In this document: piece by piece, positions 33,933 to 42,374 of the stretch | Layout of the letters: each line of letters begins with the position of its first letter | Position numbering within the stretch: position 1 is the stretch's first letter | Origin: Gymnodinialimonas ceratoperidinii | GTDB taxonomy: Bacteria > Pseudomonadota > Alphaproteobacteria > Rhodobacterales > Rhodobacteraceae | Direction of reading: 5' to 3' | Length of the DNA stretch: 64,000 nucleotides | NCBI RefSeq assembly: GCF_019297855.1 | Contig: NZ_CP079194.1 | Span: 2,901,501-2,965,500, forward strand | Program-made: the position numbers and the translations under genes | Notes under the pieces: generated by a model | The model's database searches: none | Told to the model about the DNA's origin: nothing | The model's input: only the letters and a program-made list of their open reading frames with translations

Positions 33933-35066
33933 TCAGCGGTCGAGTTGGCCGGAGTAACGGAAGGCGTATTCCGTCTGTTCCCGGATCTCCTCCTCGGTCA
34001 TGCGGTAGTCGATCGTGTTGATCGTCGCCGCGAGGACCACCGGGACCTCCTCCCCGGCCAGATCAGCCCGGATCGCTTCTGCAACCGCAACGCCCCAGTC
34101 ATCATTGACCCGGAACGCCGTGACCTGCAGGCCGCCGTCGATGATCGAGGCCAATTCATCGGCGCCGCCGCCCCAGCCGTTGATGATCACGTCATCCAAC
34201 ACGCCACGTTCGGTCGCCGCCGCCAACGCGCCCAGCGCGATGGCAGTCGAGCCTGCGTGCAGCATGGTGATGTCGGGATGGCGGCTCAGGATCGCGTTTG
34301 CGCCGGTGAAGGCAAGCTCACGGTCACCGTTGGCCTCAAAACTGTCGACGAGCTCCATGTTGGAGTTCGCCTCCACGCAATCCGCGAAGTACTGCGAGCG
34401 CTGCGTGTCGATCAGACCCGGTACGTAGTGCAGCAGTGCGAAAGTGCCCTCCCCGCCGGTTTCTTCGATGGTCCATTCGCAAAGCGCCTCGGCGCCGACG
34501 GTGTGATCGAAACCCACGTGTGTCAGGGGCTGCTCGTCCGTGCCGAGCGTATCGACGAAGGGATTCACAACGTTCATCACCAGTGTCGGGATCTCGGCCG
34601 CGAGACGCGCGAGGTTGCTTTTCTGAACCTGGTATTCGGATGGGCCGACCACCGCGTAATCGAAATCGCCAGCCAGCACCTGATCGATCTGCGTGGATTG
34701 ACGGCCGTGCTCGTCGGGGCGGATCATGAACTCCGTAACCTCGTAGGGCACGTTCAACTCGTCCAGCCGCGAGCGCATCGACAGGTTCAGACGTGCCCAT
34801 GCGTCAGAGGTTTCCAGGCTTGGGAACATGATCGCGATTTGGAGAGGTTCGGCTGGCGGGTTGTCCATCGGGACCGCCTCGGCACGCACCCGCTCCATGA
34901 ACGCATCCATTGCTTCACGCTCGCCTGGCACCATCTGGTGAAACTCGGGCAGAAGCAGGAACCCGCGTTCCTGTGCTGCTTCGGGCACCTCCTGTGCGAC
35001 AGCGACGCCGAGATGGGCGAAGGCCGCTCCGGCAAGCAATGCGCTTTTGATCGTGGTTTTCAGCAT
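33933..35066 (-). CDS. LuxP-like periplasmic AI-2-type binding protein of an ABC importer
   Basis: A 377-residue periplasmic binding protein (type I fold) with a signal peptide (cleavage near AVAQ-E, residue 25). By memory-based alignment it follows Vibrio LuxP along most of its length, including VGFDHTVGAE, RHPDITMLHAGSTAIALGA, INGWGGGADEL and VNDDWGVAVAEAI. Residues that contact AI-2 in LuxP correspond to Ser87, Trp90, Asn165, Arg223, Thr274, Trp298 and Arg319; the position of LuxP Gln77 is Glu85. There is no LuxQ-type kinase here; permease and ATPase genes flank it, so its role should be import. LsrB is the usual protein at this place. A sugar such as ribose remains possible as ligand. Confidence 0.82.
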   Translation of the reverse strand: MLKTTIKSALLAGAAFAHLGVAVAQEVPEAAQERGFLLLPEFHQMVPGEREAMDAFMERVRAEAVPMDNPPAEPLQIAIMFPSLETSDAWARLNLSMRSRLDELNVPYEVTEFMIRPDEHGRQSTQIDQVLAGDFDYAVVGPSEYQVQKSNLARLAAEIPTLVMNVVNPFVDTLGTDEQPLTHVGFDHTVGAEALCEWTIEETGGEGTFALLHYVPGLIDTQRSQYFADCVEANSNMELVDSFEANGDRELAFTGANAILSRHPDITMLHAGSTAIALGALAAATERGVLDDVIINGWGGGADELASIIDGGLQVTAFRVNDDWGVAVAEAIRADLAGEEVPVVLAATINTIDYRMTEEEIREQTEYAFRYSGQLDR

Positions 35067-35104
35067 GGTAGTTCTCCTCCCAGAGTTTTGCCCAATTGAG
35101 GGCC

Positions 35105-36127
35105 TTATTCCTCGCTACGCCCGCTGCGATGCGAGTACAGTCCGATGGTGATCAGGATCACGGCGCCAGCGGCAACGTTCTGCCAGAACGCTTCGAAACC
35201 GAGCATGACGACGGCGTTGGTAATGGCCGCCAGAAGCCAGGCGCCAAGAAAGGTACCGACGACCGAGCCGCGCCCGCCGAACAGGTAGGTGCCGCCAACG
35301 ATCACGGCCGCGATGGTGTTGAGCAGGATCGTCACCGCACCAGAGGCGACGACGGCATCCAGGCGTCCGGCCAGCATGATGCCGCCAATCGCCGCGATGA
35401 GGCCCATGAAGACGTACACCCCGATCCGGTAATTCTGCACGTTCACGCCAAGGCGCTTGGCGCCCAGTGGGTTGGCCCCGACCGCGTGCAGACGCACGCC
35501 GACGCGATGGTACGCAAAAATCAGATGCGCGATCACGACGACGGCCAAAGCCACGATCAACGGGATCGGCACTTCGCCGATGCGACCGCGCCCGAAGAAC
35601 CGGATGGCCTCCGGGAACCCGAAGAAGACCCCGCCGCCCGCATAGACCAGCGCCAAACCGCGAAACACCAATTCGGTAGACAGCGTCACGATGAAGTCGG
35701 GCATCTTGAGCTTCGTTACCAGCAGCCCGTTAACGAGTCCGCAAAGTGCCCCGACCGCAAGGCCGATGAACAACGCGAGGAACAACGGAAGTCCGAAATC
35801 CTTGAGCGCGGCGGCAAAGGCGACGCTGGACAGGATCAAGATCGCGCCGATCGACAGATCGATCCCGCGCGACGTGATGACGGCCGTCATGCCCACACCC
35901 AGAAGCATGAACAATGATGCGTCCATCGCGATCGCGCGCAGGTTGCCAACCGAGAAGAAGGTCGGAGCGGCGAAGAGCATGACCACAACGATGATGCACA
36001 GCATCACCGCCGGCGCCGCGAGTGGAACTTTCGTGGGTCCAAGCAGAGGCGGCAAATTCTCTCGCCATCCCCCTACGGGTGTCGTTGCGACCCCACCGAC
36101 GGACGAGGTGGTGTTCTCTTGTGCCAA
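35105..36127 (-). CDS. ABC transporter permease (CUT2/RbsC type)
   Basis: A 340-residue inner-membrane permease with about eight to ten hydrophobic spans. CUT2 family segments include TSRGIDLSIGAILILSS (the conserved G-I-D-L-S-x-G motif near residue 88), GLVNGLLVTKLKMPDFIVTL and the cytoplasmic coupling segment HAVGANPLGAKRLGVNV near 217. Lsr systems have two different permeases (LsrC and LsrD); here one must homodimerise. It is the first gene of the operon, and the 176 bp separating it from lsrR hold a candidate LsrR operator. Confidence 0.92.
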   Translation of the reverse strand: MAQENTTSSVGGVATTPVGGWRENLPPLLGPTKVPLAAPAVMLCIIVVVMLFAAPTFFSVGNLRAIAMDASLFMLLGVGMTAVITSRGIDLSIGAILILSSVAFAAALKDFGLPLFLALFIGLAVGALCGLVNGLLVTKLKMPDFIVTLSTELVFRGLALVYAGGGVFFGFPEAIRFFGRGRIGEVPIPLIVALAVVVIAHLIFAYHRVGVRLHAVGANPLGAKRLGVNVQNYRIGVYVFMGLIAAIGGIMLAGRLDAVVASGAVTILLNTIAAVIVGGTYLFGGRGSVVGTFLGAWLLAAITNAVVMLGFEAFWQNVAAGAVILITIGLYSHRSGRSEE

Positions 36128-36162
36128 ATCAGCCTCCCACTGAAATTCAGCTCACCGCAAGT

Positions 36163-36198
36163 GTGAACATATTTGATTCTTGAAATACAAATGATCAC
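36163..36198. promoter_or_regulatory. Candidate LsrR operator in the divergent region
   Basis: GTGAACATATTTG (36163-36175) and CAAATGATCAC (36188-36198) form an imperfect inverted repeat around an AT-rich 12-nt centre. It lies 36 bp upstream of the permease start and 105 bp upstream of lsrR. LsrR regulates divergent promoters in this way in enterics; the match is by position and symmetry only. Confidence 0.5.
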
Positions 36199-36303
36199 TT
36201 CATCACGGGACCCGTCAACGGTTTTTTTGATCTTTTTGAGAATTGACGCGCTGTGGAGGCTGGCGTTAGATGAAAAGGCGCACCGGTTTGGAGAAATTGT
36301 TCC

Positions 36304-37263
36304 ATGTCTAGAAAAAATGTTCAGCACGGAAGCTCCGACCATCTGGCTCCCGAGGATGAAGAACAGTTGGCTCTGGTGGCCTGGTATTATTATCACGACG
36401 GCCTGACCCAAGGAGATATCGGGGACATGCTCGGCATCTCCCGCATCAAGGTATCGCGCCTGCTCGACCGCGGGCGCCAGAGCGGCATTATTCAGGTCAA
36501 CATCAACTCACCCTATGCAGGCTGCTTTCGCCAACAGCGCGCGTTGATCGAGCGGTTCGGCTTGCGTGATGCCCGTGTCGTACCGGCTTTCGACAAGGGT
36601 GACGCCGGCACCCGTGTGGCTCAAGCGGCTGCCCAACTCCTCATGCAGGAGCTTGAGCCCGGCGAGCTGCTTGCAATCGGCTGGGGGGAAACGGTCAGCA
36701 AGACATTGCAGCAGATGACGCCGCTACTGACGCAGGGCCAGCTTGAACTGGTCAGTCTGACCGGGGGCGTCGCGACGTATTTGAACGGCAGCGGCTTCGG
36801 CAAGATGTCCAACATCCATCTAATCCCGACCCCGCTGCGCGTCTCATCCAGCGACTTCGCGCGCGCATTGCGCGAAGAACCTTTCGTGCGCGACATCATA
36901 GACATGGCGCTGACATCGCGCGTGGCCCTCGTCGGGGTCGGCTCGCTCTCGGACGAGGCGACGCTGGTACGCAGCGACTATTGCAACCGCTCGGAACTCA
37001 ACCTGTTCCGCCGCCAAGGCGCGGCCGGCGACATTCTCGGCTTCTTCTATGACGCCGAAGGCAATGTGCTCCCCCTCGACATTCACGAACACGTCGTCTC
37101 GGTCCCGCTCTCCAGCCTGGCCTCGATCGACACTGTCATCGGCGCCGCTGCGGGCGTGGAGAAGGCGGACGCGATCCTCGGCGCTATGCGCGGCCGCCAT
37201 ATCAATACCTTGGTAACGGACCAGCCGACCGCCGAAGCAATTCTCGAACGGAGTGATCCATGA
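36304..37263 (+). CDS. lsrR: LsrR-like SorC-family transcriptional repressor
   Basis: A 319-residue regulator with an N-terminal helix-turn-helix (LTQGDIGDMLGISRIKVSRLLDRGRQSGIIQVNI, about residues 33-66) and a C-terminal sugar-isomerase-like ligand domain. It matches E. coli LsrR closely, for example VAWYYYHDGLTQ, ELLAIGWGETVSKTLQQM, LVSLTGGVATY and the end AMRGRHINTLVTDQPTAEAIL. LsrR is released from DNA by phospho-AI-2 made by LsrK. The stop overlaps the lsrK start (ATGA), and the transporter operon is divergent, giving the classic regulatory layout. Confidence 0.92.
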   Translation: MSRKNVQHGSSDHLAPEDEEQLALVAWYYYHDGLTQGDIGDMLGISRIKVSRLLDRGRQSGIIQVNINSPYAGCFRQQRALIERFGLRDARVVPAFDKGDAGTRVAQAAAQLLMQELEPGELLAIGWGETVSKTLQQMTPLLTQGQLELVSLTGGVATYLNGSGFGKMSNIHLIPTPLRVSSSDFARALREEPFVRDIIDMALTSRVALVGVGSLSDEATLVRSDYCNRSELNLFRRQGAAGDILGFFYDAEGNVLPLDIHEHVVSVPLSSLASIDTVIGAAAGVEKADAILGAMRGRHINTLVTDQPTAEAILERSDP

Positions 37264-38825
37264 CGCACTACTATCTGGCAATCGACGCGGGCACGGGCAG
37301 CGGTCGCGCGGTCATATTCGATGAGAACGGCTCACAGGTCGGCGTTGGACAGAGGGAATGGACACATCAAGCGGAGGACGGTGTGCCCGGCTCCATGGGC
37401 TTCGACTGCGCCCAGAATTGGGATCTGCTGTGCGATTGCATCAAGATCGCCATGACAAGCGCGGGGATCAGGGCCGGCGAAATCGCCGCGATCAGCAGCA
37501 CGAGCATGCGCGAAGCGATCGTGCTCTATGATGACAGGGGCCGCGAAATATGGGCCTGCGCCAATGTCGACGGGCGCGCCGCCGACCAGGTAGCGGCTTT
37601 GAAAGCGCGCGAAGCAGGGTTGGAGCGGCAGTGTTACGACCTCAGTGGTCAGACGTTCGCCCTGGGCGCGTGGCCACGCCTTGAGTGGGCTCGACAGAAT
37701 CGCCCCGAGTTGTGGGACCGCGTGGCGAAACTCTCGATGATCAACGACTGGATCGCTTTCCGACTGTCGGGCGAGATCACCGCTGAGCCCTCGAATGCCG
37801 GGACCAGCGGGCTGATGGATCTCGCGACACGGGAGTGGTCTGACAGCCTGATCGCCACCGCCGACTTGCCTCGCAGCCTGTTCCCCCCGGTCGTCGCCAG
37901 TGGCGAGCTGGTCGGCAAACTGACAGCGAAAGCCGCGGCGGAAACCGGTCTGGCTGAAGGAACGCCCGTCGTCGCCGGCGGAGGCGACGTGCAGATGGGG
38001 AGCGTCGGGGTCGGCGTCACCGATCCCGGCAAGGCCGCGATTTTCGGCGGGTCTTTCTGGCAGCAGGTCGTGAATTTGCCAGAGGGTCGCACCGACCCGG
38101 ACATGCTGATCCGCGTCAATCCGCACGCCGTAGCCCCCTTCGCCCAGGCAGAATGCATCTCGTTCTTTGTAGGACTGACAATGCGTTGGTTCAGAGACGC
38201 GTTCTGCGAGCCGCAGGTCGCCGAGGCCGAGCGCCGCGGGATCGATCCCTACCAGGTATTGGAAGAACAGGCCGCGCGCGTGCCAGCGGGCTCGAATGGC
38301 ATCATCCCGATCTTCTCGGACGCGATGAACTTCGCCGCCTGGTATCACGCGGCTCCGTCCTTTCTGAACATGTCGATAGAGCCGGGACACACGACACCGG
38401 CAAGCCTGTTTCGCGCGCTCGAAGAAAACGCCGCGATCGTCTCGGCGGAAAACCTGCGCCGCGTGATCGCATTCTCCGACACCGATTTTGGCGACGTGGT
38501 CACCTTCGCGGGAGGCGCCTCCAAAGGCCCCCTTTGGTCACAGATCGTGGCCGACGTCCTGCAACGAGACATCGCCATTCCCGTCGTACGCGAAGCGACT
38601 GCACTAGGCTGCGCGGCCGCGGCTGCCGTGGGATCGGGTAAATTTTCCGACTTGCAGGAGGCCGGCAAGTCCTTCGCCCGGATCGAACGGGTGGTGAAGC
38701 CGAACCGAGACCACGCTGCGCTCTACGAAGATGCGACTGAACGTTGGCGCTCGGCCTACGCCGCACAACGCGACCTTGTGGACAATGGTGTCACCGCGCC
38801 AATGTGGAAGGCGCCTGGGCTGTAG
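37260..38825 (+). CDS. lsrK: Autoinducer-2 kinase LsrK
   Basis: A 521-residue FGGY-family kinase. The ATPase-fold start is LAIDAGTGSGRAVIFDENG, with the catalytic Asp region GGGDVQMGSVGVGV (about residue 242) and the ATP-binding FAGGASKGPLWSQI (about 415). It follows E. coli LsrK through IWACANVDGRAA, FFVGLTMRWFRDAFC, MNFAAWYHAAPSFLNMSI and the distinctive ending LVDNGVTAPMWKAPGL. LsrK phosphorylates imported DPD and so traps it and creates the LsrR inducer. It is coupled to lsrR by ATGA. The left end of an IS6-family element begins 2 bp after its stop. Confidence 0.94.
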   Translation: MTHYYLAIDAGTGSGRAVIFDENGSQVGVGQREWTHQAEDGVPGSMGFDCAQNWDLLCDCIKIAMTSAGIRAGEIAAISSTSMREAIVLYDDRGREIWACANVDGRAADQVAALKAREAGLERQCYDLSGQTFALGAWPRLEWARQNRPELWDRVAKLSMINDWIAFRLSGEITAEPSNAGTSGLMDLATREWSDSLIATADLPRSLFPPVVASGELVGKLTAKAAAETGLAEGTPVVAGGGDVQMGSVGVGVTDPGKAAIFGGSFWQQVVNLPEGRTDPDMLIRVNPHAVAPFAQAECISFFVGLTMRWFRDAFCEPQVAEAERRGIDPYQVLEEQAARVPAGSNGIIPIFSDAMNFAAWYHAAPSFLNMSIEPGHTTPASLFRALEENAAIVSAENLRRVIAFSDTDFGDVVTFAGGASKGPLWSQIVADVLQRDIAIPVVREATALGCAAAAAVGSGKFSDLQEAGKSFARIERVVKPNRDHAALYEDATERWRSAYAAQRDLVDNGVTAPMWKAPGL

Positions 38826-38826
38826 T

Positions 38827-39597
38827 GGTTTTGTCAGTGGAATTTGAACAAGGAGAAGGGTTTCGCGGGGGCAAGTGGCGGCGCTGTCAGACTAATTCGA
38901 ACCGGTCTCACCAAGGACAGTATAGCTGTCTCTTATGTCGCGCAGAGACCACGCCACTCGGCGAGAGCGGCGGCGCGGTTAGCCTTGAGGAGGGGTCTGC
39001 TTGAGAGGCTGCGTTCTTGGTTGAAATGGTTCGAGACAGAGGCGTGGACGGCGGCAAATTTCTGAAGATTTCGCATCCGCAGGAAGCGAAGCATTGCCCG
39101 CTCTCGTCGTCGGAGTGGCAGATGTGAATTCTCGGCTCGATTGTTGAGCCAACGACCAGTCTCCCGCCGCTCGCCGGCTCCCATTTCCTTCAGGGCAGCG
39201 CCGTAGGATCGCAGCCTGTCCGTCACGATGACCTCAGGCTGACCGTGCTTACGCATTGCTTTCTTGAGGAATTTCAATGCAGCTTTCTTATCACGGCTCT
39301 TCGTCACGAAGCTTTCCAGGACCTCGCCCTCGTGATCGACGGCCCGCCAGAGATCGTGCTGATCGGCATTGATCTTAACGAAGATCTCATCCAGGTGCCA
39401 GCGCCAGCGGCTCCAATTCATTCCCTCGATCCGGCGCTTCCGGTTCTCCGCGGCAAACATCGGGCCAAAACGATGCCACCAGTACCGCACCGTTTCGCGG
39501 CTGATCTCGACACCTCGCTCGTGCAGCAGGTCCTCGACATTCCGGAGAGACAGGGGAAATCGAGCGTACACTCAAGCCAGCTTCCTCTGACAACACC
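38827..39597 (-). mobile_element. IS6-family insertion sequence, copy 1 (internally deleted)
   Basis: A 771-bp element bounded by imperfect terminal inverted repeats: GGTTTTGTCAGTGGAA (38827-38842) and TTCCTCTGACAACACC (39582-39597), matching at 14 of 16 positions. Compared with copy 2 it lacks about 106 bp near the transposase start. No 8-bp target duplication is seen at its ends. It begins 2 bp after lsrK. Confidence 0.85.
38933..39571 (-). pseudogene. IS6-family transposase, N-terminally truncated
   Basis: The frame encodes 212 residues with the DDE acidic triad: Asp in WHLDEIFVKI, Asp in VIVTDRLRSYG and Glu in RAENSHLPLRRRERAM. It opens with YARFPLSLRNVEDLLHERG. In copy 2 and in family members about 25 to 35 residues precede this point (FRYFKTSPEIIRLAVMMY...), including part of the DNA-binding region; they are lost here through the internal deletion, leaving a GTG as the only start. 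The catalytic domain is intact but the protein is probably inactive in end binding. Confidence 0.8.
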
Positions 39598-39632
39598 CAA
39601 CCTCTAGATAGCCGATGAAAAAAATGTCGACC

Positions 39633-40050
39633 CTACCGCCCGAAAACAAGATCAGGCAGGCTCAGCGAAAGGGCCGGCCAGTAGGTGACTACGCCTAGGA
39701 AGACGAACAGAGGGATGTAGAACGGGGCTACTTGTCTGAGTAACGGTTTGTAGCCGACTTTCGCGACTTCAGTCATTACAAATAGGAGGATGCCAAACGG
39801 TGGCGTCAACGTACCGATTAACAGATTGATTACCATCACGATCCCGAAGTGAACCGGATCGATCCCGAGAGTGCCGAGAACCGGCACAAGTACCGGTACG
39901 GCTACTAGCAAGATCGCCGTGGTATCCATCACCATGCCAAAAATCAGCAGGGCAACGTTTACGATCAAGAGCACGATCAGGGGGTTTTCGCTGATCGACA
40001 ACAGCACCGTAGCAAGTTGCTGCGGTACGCCTTCATCCAACTGTCCTTGT
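39633..40050 (-). pseudogene. TRAP transporter large permease (DctM) C-terminal fragment
   Basis: About 130 residues match the end of DctM/TRAP large subunits: QQLATVLLSISENPLIVLLIVNVALLIFGMVMD followed by IDPVHFGIVMVINLLIGTLTPPFG and a final hydrophobic span to the stop at 39633. Whole proteins are about 425 residues, so two thirds are missing. The frame stays open to 40121, but residues upstream of about nt 40050 are not TRAP-like. The fragment lies between the two IS6 copies, so it is the remnant of a transporter broken by insertions and deletions. Its P and small subunits are not in the window. Confidence 0.8.
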
Positions 40051-40289
40051 ACAGACTCAATTAAATCAACGACGCGGGACCCGCAAACTACAAAGGGTGG
40101 AATTTGGGGCCTAATGCGCACTTACGACTAAGGGATCGTGGTGAGGGTCTGCTTACAGCCCTTGGGCATTTTTTTCGTGGCTGCAGCGAATGCCTCTTCT
40201 CCGCCCCTCTACCAGCACCAAACTTGCGGGCGCGGTAGACAGCAGACGCAGAAAGTGTGGCCTGTATGAGGGCGCGAGCGCCTTTCTTA

Positions 40290-40541
40290 TCAGGCTTTGC
40301 CCGTTTGCTGCGGCGCAGGAAAGATCTTAGCCAATTTGCGGAGGTTTTGGGCGGTGGCAGCGAGGAGGAATTCGTCATTTGCACCGCATGGGCCCCGTAA
40401 TCGGAGCCGACCCAGGCCAAGGATGCGTTTGAGATGTGCGAAGAGCATCTCGACCTTTTTGCGCAGCCGATTTGAGATCGCATATTTCTTGGTCTTTGCT
40501 ATATCGCGGGCGTCAGCTAGGACAGTAGACCTGCCGCTCAA
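40290..40541 (-). pseudogene. IS1182/IS5-type transposase C-terminal fragment
   Basis: The last 80 or so residues of a DDE transposase: ARDIAKTKKYAISNRLRKKVEMLFAHLKRILGLGRLRLRGP and NDEFLLAATAQNLRKLAKI are the usual C-terminal blocks, with the catalytic Glu in KKVEMLFAHLKR. The N-terminal two thirds are absent; the fragment is cut at about 40540, exactly where IS6 copy 2 ends. About 150 bp downstream of its stop may be the original IS end. Confidence 0.75.
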
Positions 40542-41245
40542 TCAGCACAATGAGCGCGCCACTCGGACAGTCCAGCGGTTCGGTTGAGCTTGAAGTTGTC
40601 TCGGGAATAGAGGTGTCGTTCCTGGTTGAAATGGTTGCTGACAGAGGCATGGACGGATGCGAATTTCTGCAAACTTCGCATCCGTCGGAACCTAAGCATC
40701 GCACGCTCTCTTCGTCGGAAGGGTAAGTGTGAATTCTCGGCTCGATTATTGAGTCAGCGACCAGTCTCCTGCCGCTCGCCGGCTCCGATTTCCTTCAGGG
40801 CAGCACCGCAGGATCGCAGCCTGTCCGTCACGATGACCTCAGGCTGACCGTGCTTGCGCATTGCTTTCTTGAGGAATTTCAATGCAGCTTTCTTTTCACG
40901 GCTCTTCGTCACCAAACTTTCCAGAACCTCGCCCTCGTGATCGACGGCTCGCCAGAGATTGTGCCGATCGCCATTGATTTTCACGAAGAACTCATCCGGG
41001 TGCCAGCGGCTCGATTTCATTCCCTCGATCCGGCACTTCCAGGTCTCCGCGGCAAACACTGGGCCAAAACGATGCCACCTGTACCGCACCGTTTCGTGGC
41101 TGATCTCGACACCGCGCTCGTGCAGCAGGTCCTCGACATTCCTGAGAGACAGGGGAAATCGAACGTACATCATCACCGCCAGACGGATGATCTCGGGACT
41201 GGTCTTGAAGTAGCGAAATGAAGAACGTTCAGTCCTGCGTGGACG
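40538..41245 (-). pseudogene. IS6-family transposase interrupted by an in-frame TGA
   Basis: Reading from 41245 the frame gives RTERSSFRYFKTSPEIIRL, AVMMYVRFPLSLRNVEDLLHERG, then the DDE domain. At 40754-40756 a TGA stands where copy 1 has TGG (Trp, between ETGR and LNNRAENSH). After that stop the same frame continues with LNNRAENSHLPFRRRERAM to a final stop at 40538-40540. The Glu of the triad lies after the premature stop, so the protein is inactive. No obvious ATG precedes the FRYFKTS block. Confidence 0.85.
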
Positions 41246-41293
41246 CTACGAAACCGCCCTGCCCCGCTCAAGCCAGTTTCCTCTGACAACACC
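40538..41293 (-). mobile_element. IS6-family insertion sequence, copy 2 (one end missing)
   Basis: The right terminal repeat TTCCTCTGACAACACC (41278-41293) is the same as in copy 1. The left end stops at about 40538 at the transposase stop codon, where the IS1182-type fragment begins, so the left terminal repeat is lost. Sequence identity with copy 1 is high over the shared part. Confidence 0.8.
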
Positions 41294-41310
41294 CTCAAAG
41301 GGCCTCGGTA

Positions 41311-42216
41311 TCATATCGACCAGGCAGTCCGGTTTCCCAACCGTTTGATCAGGAAATCAATGAACATCCTTGTTTTGGGAGTCAAAACATTCGAGCGGGG
41401 GTAGACAAGCCATAGGAGTGTGCGCTCGTTCAAGGACCAATCGGGAAGCACATGGACCAGACGTCCGGCTGCGATTTCGTGTTCGATATTCCACAGCGAG
41501 CTGATTGAAACTCCGATGCCTGATACCGTCGCCTCGCGTTGCGCGTCGCCGTCATCGACGATTGTCCGGCATGTCATGGTTTGGGGATCAAGCTTTGCAG
41601 TTTCACCCTCGGTGCTAAGCAATTCACGTGGTTCAAGGTTGGACCACGCTATAAAACGGTGGTTCGACAGATCGGACGGGTGCGTGGGAGTACCGTGAGT
41701 TTTCAGATAGCTAGGCGATGCACACAGAACACGGGTGTCATCCGACAGCTTCCGACCCTTCAAACTGCTATCCGCAAGTGGGGCGCTTCTGAGAGCCAGA
41801 TCAAAACTGCCTTCGATGGCATCAAAACTGGTGTCCGAAAGGCGCAGGTCCAGCGTCAGATCGGGGAAAAGGGTTTGGAATTCGGGCAAGAGCGGCATGA
41901 TGTGCAGTTGTGCGAAACTGCTTGGCGCGGCAAAGCGTAAGGTGCCTTGGGGGCCGACATCCCTGCCACCCAACGCCGCCTGGGCAGCCTCTGACTGCGC
42001 GAGAATTTCGCGGGCATAGGGTAGAAAATCTGCCCCTTCCAGAGACAATGAAACCTTACGCGTGGTGCGCCTTAGCAGTTCCACCCCGAGCTCGGTCTCC
42101 AACTTGGCGAGGCGGGCGCTTGCCACGGCAGGAGCAAGGCCAAGTTCGCGACCCGCAGCGCTGATATTGAGCCGCTCTGCCGCCATTACAAATAGACGAA
42201 GGTGATCAGTATCCAT
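41311..42216 (-). CDS. LysR-family transcriptional regulator
   Basis: A 301-residue regulator with an N-terminal winged helix (DHLRLFVMAAERLNISAAGRELGLAPAVASARLAKLETELG, residues 4-44) and a substrate-binding domain (LRFAAPSSFAQLHIMPLLPEF from about 94). ATG at 42216 is used; a TTG one codon upstream is less likely. It is divergent from the CmcJ-like oxygenase and SDR genes across 158 bp, the standard layout for a LysR regulator and its target. The effector is unknown. Confidence 0.88.
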   Translation of the reverse strand: MDTDHLRLFVMAAERLNISAAGRELGLAPAVASARLAKLETELGVELLRRTTRKVSLSLEGADFLPYAREILAQSEAAQAALGGRDVGPQGTLRFAAPSSFAQLHIMPLLPEFQTLFPDLTLDLRLSDTSFDAIEGSFDLALRSAPLADSSLKGRKLSDDTRVLCASPSYLKTHGTPTHPSDLSNHRFIAWSNLEPRELLSTEGETAKLDPQTMTCRTIVDDGDAQREATVSGIGVSISSLWNIEHEIAAGRLVHVLPDWSLNERTLLWLVYPRSNVLTPKTRMFIDFLIKRLGNRTAWSI

Positions 42217-42374
42217 CAATTATACTCAAAATCGAAAAAGTGAACTCCACTATCGGCAATTTACCCCGAAAAACGCAAGATATAAACTAACTTCAACAGA
42301 CAATGACATCAGCTCAGGCCCCTGCCGATTTCCCCAAAGCAGCGCGGCCCGGTCATGACGAAGAGGAGTTTCTG

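Noticed and set aside
30996..38825. Plain ribose or rhamnose utilisation operon
   Set aside because: LsrK, LsrR and LsrG similarity is specific and a ribokinase or rhamnulokinase is absent, although co-transport of a sugar is not excluded.
38827..41293. Functional IS6 composite transposon
   Set aside because: Both transposases are defective, one end of copy 2 is missing and no target duplications are seen.
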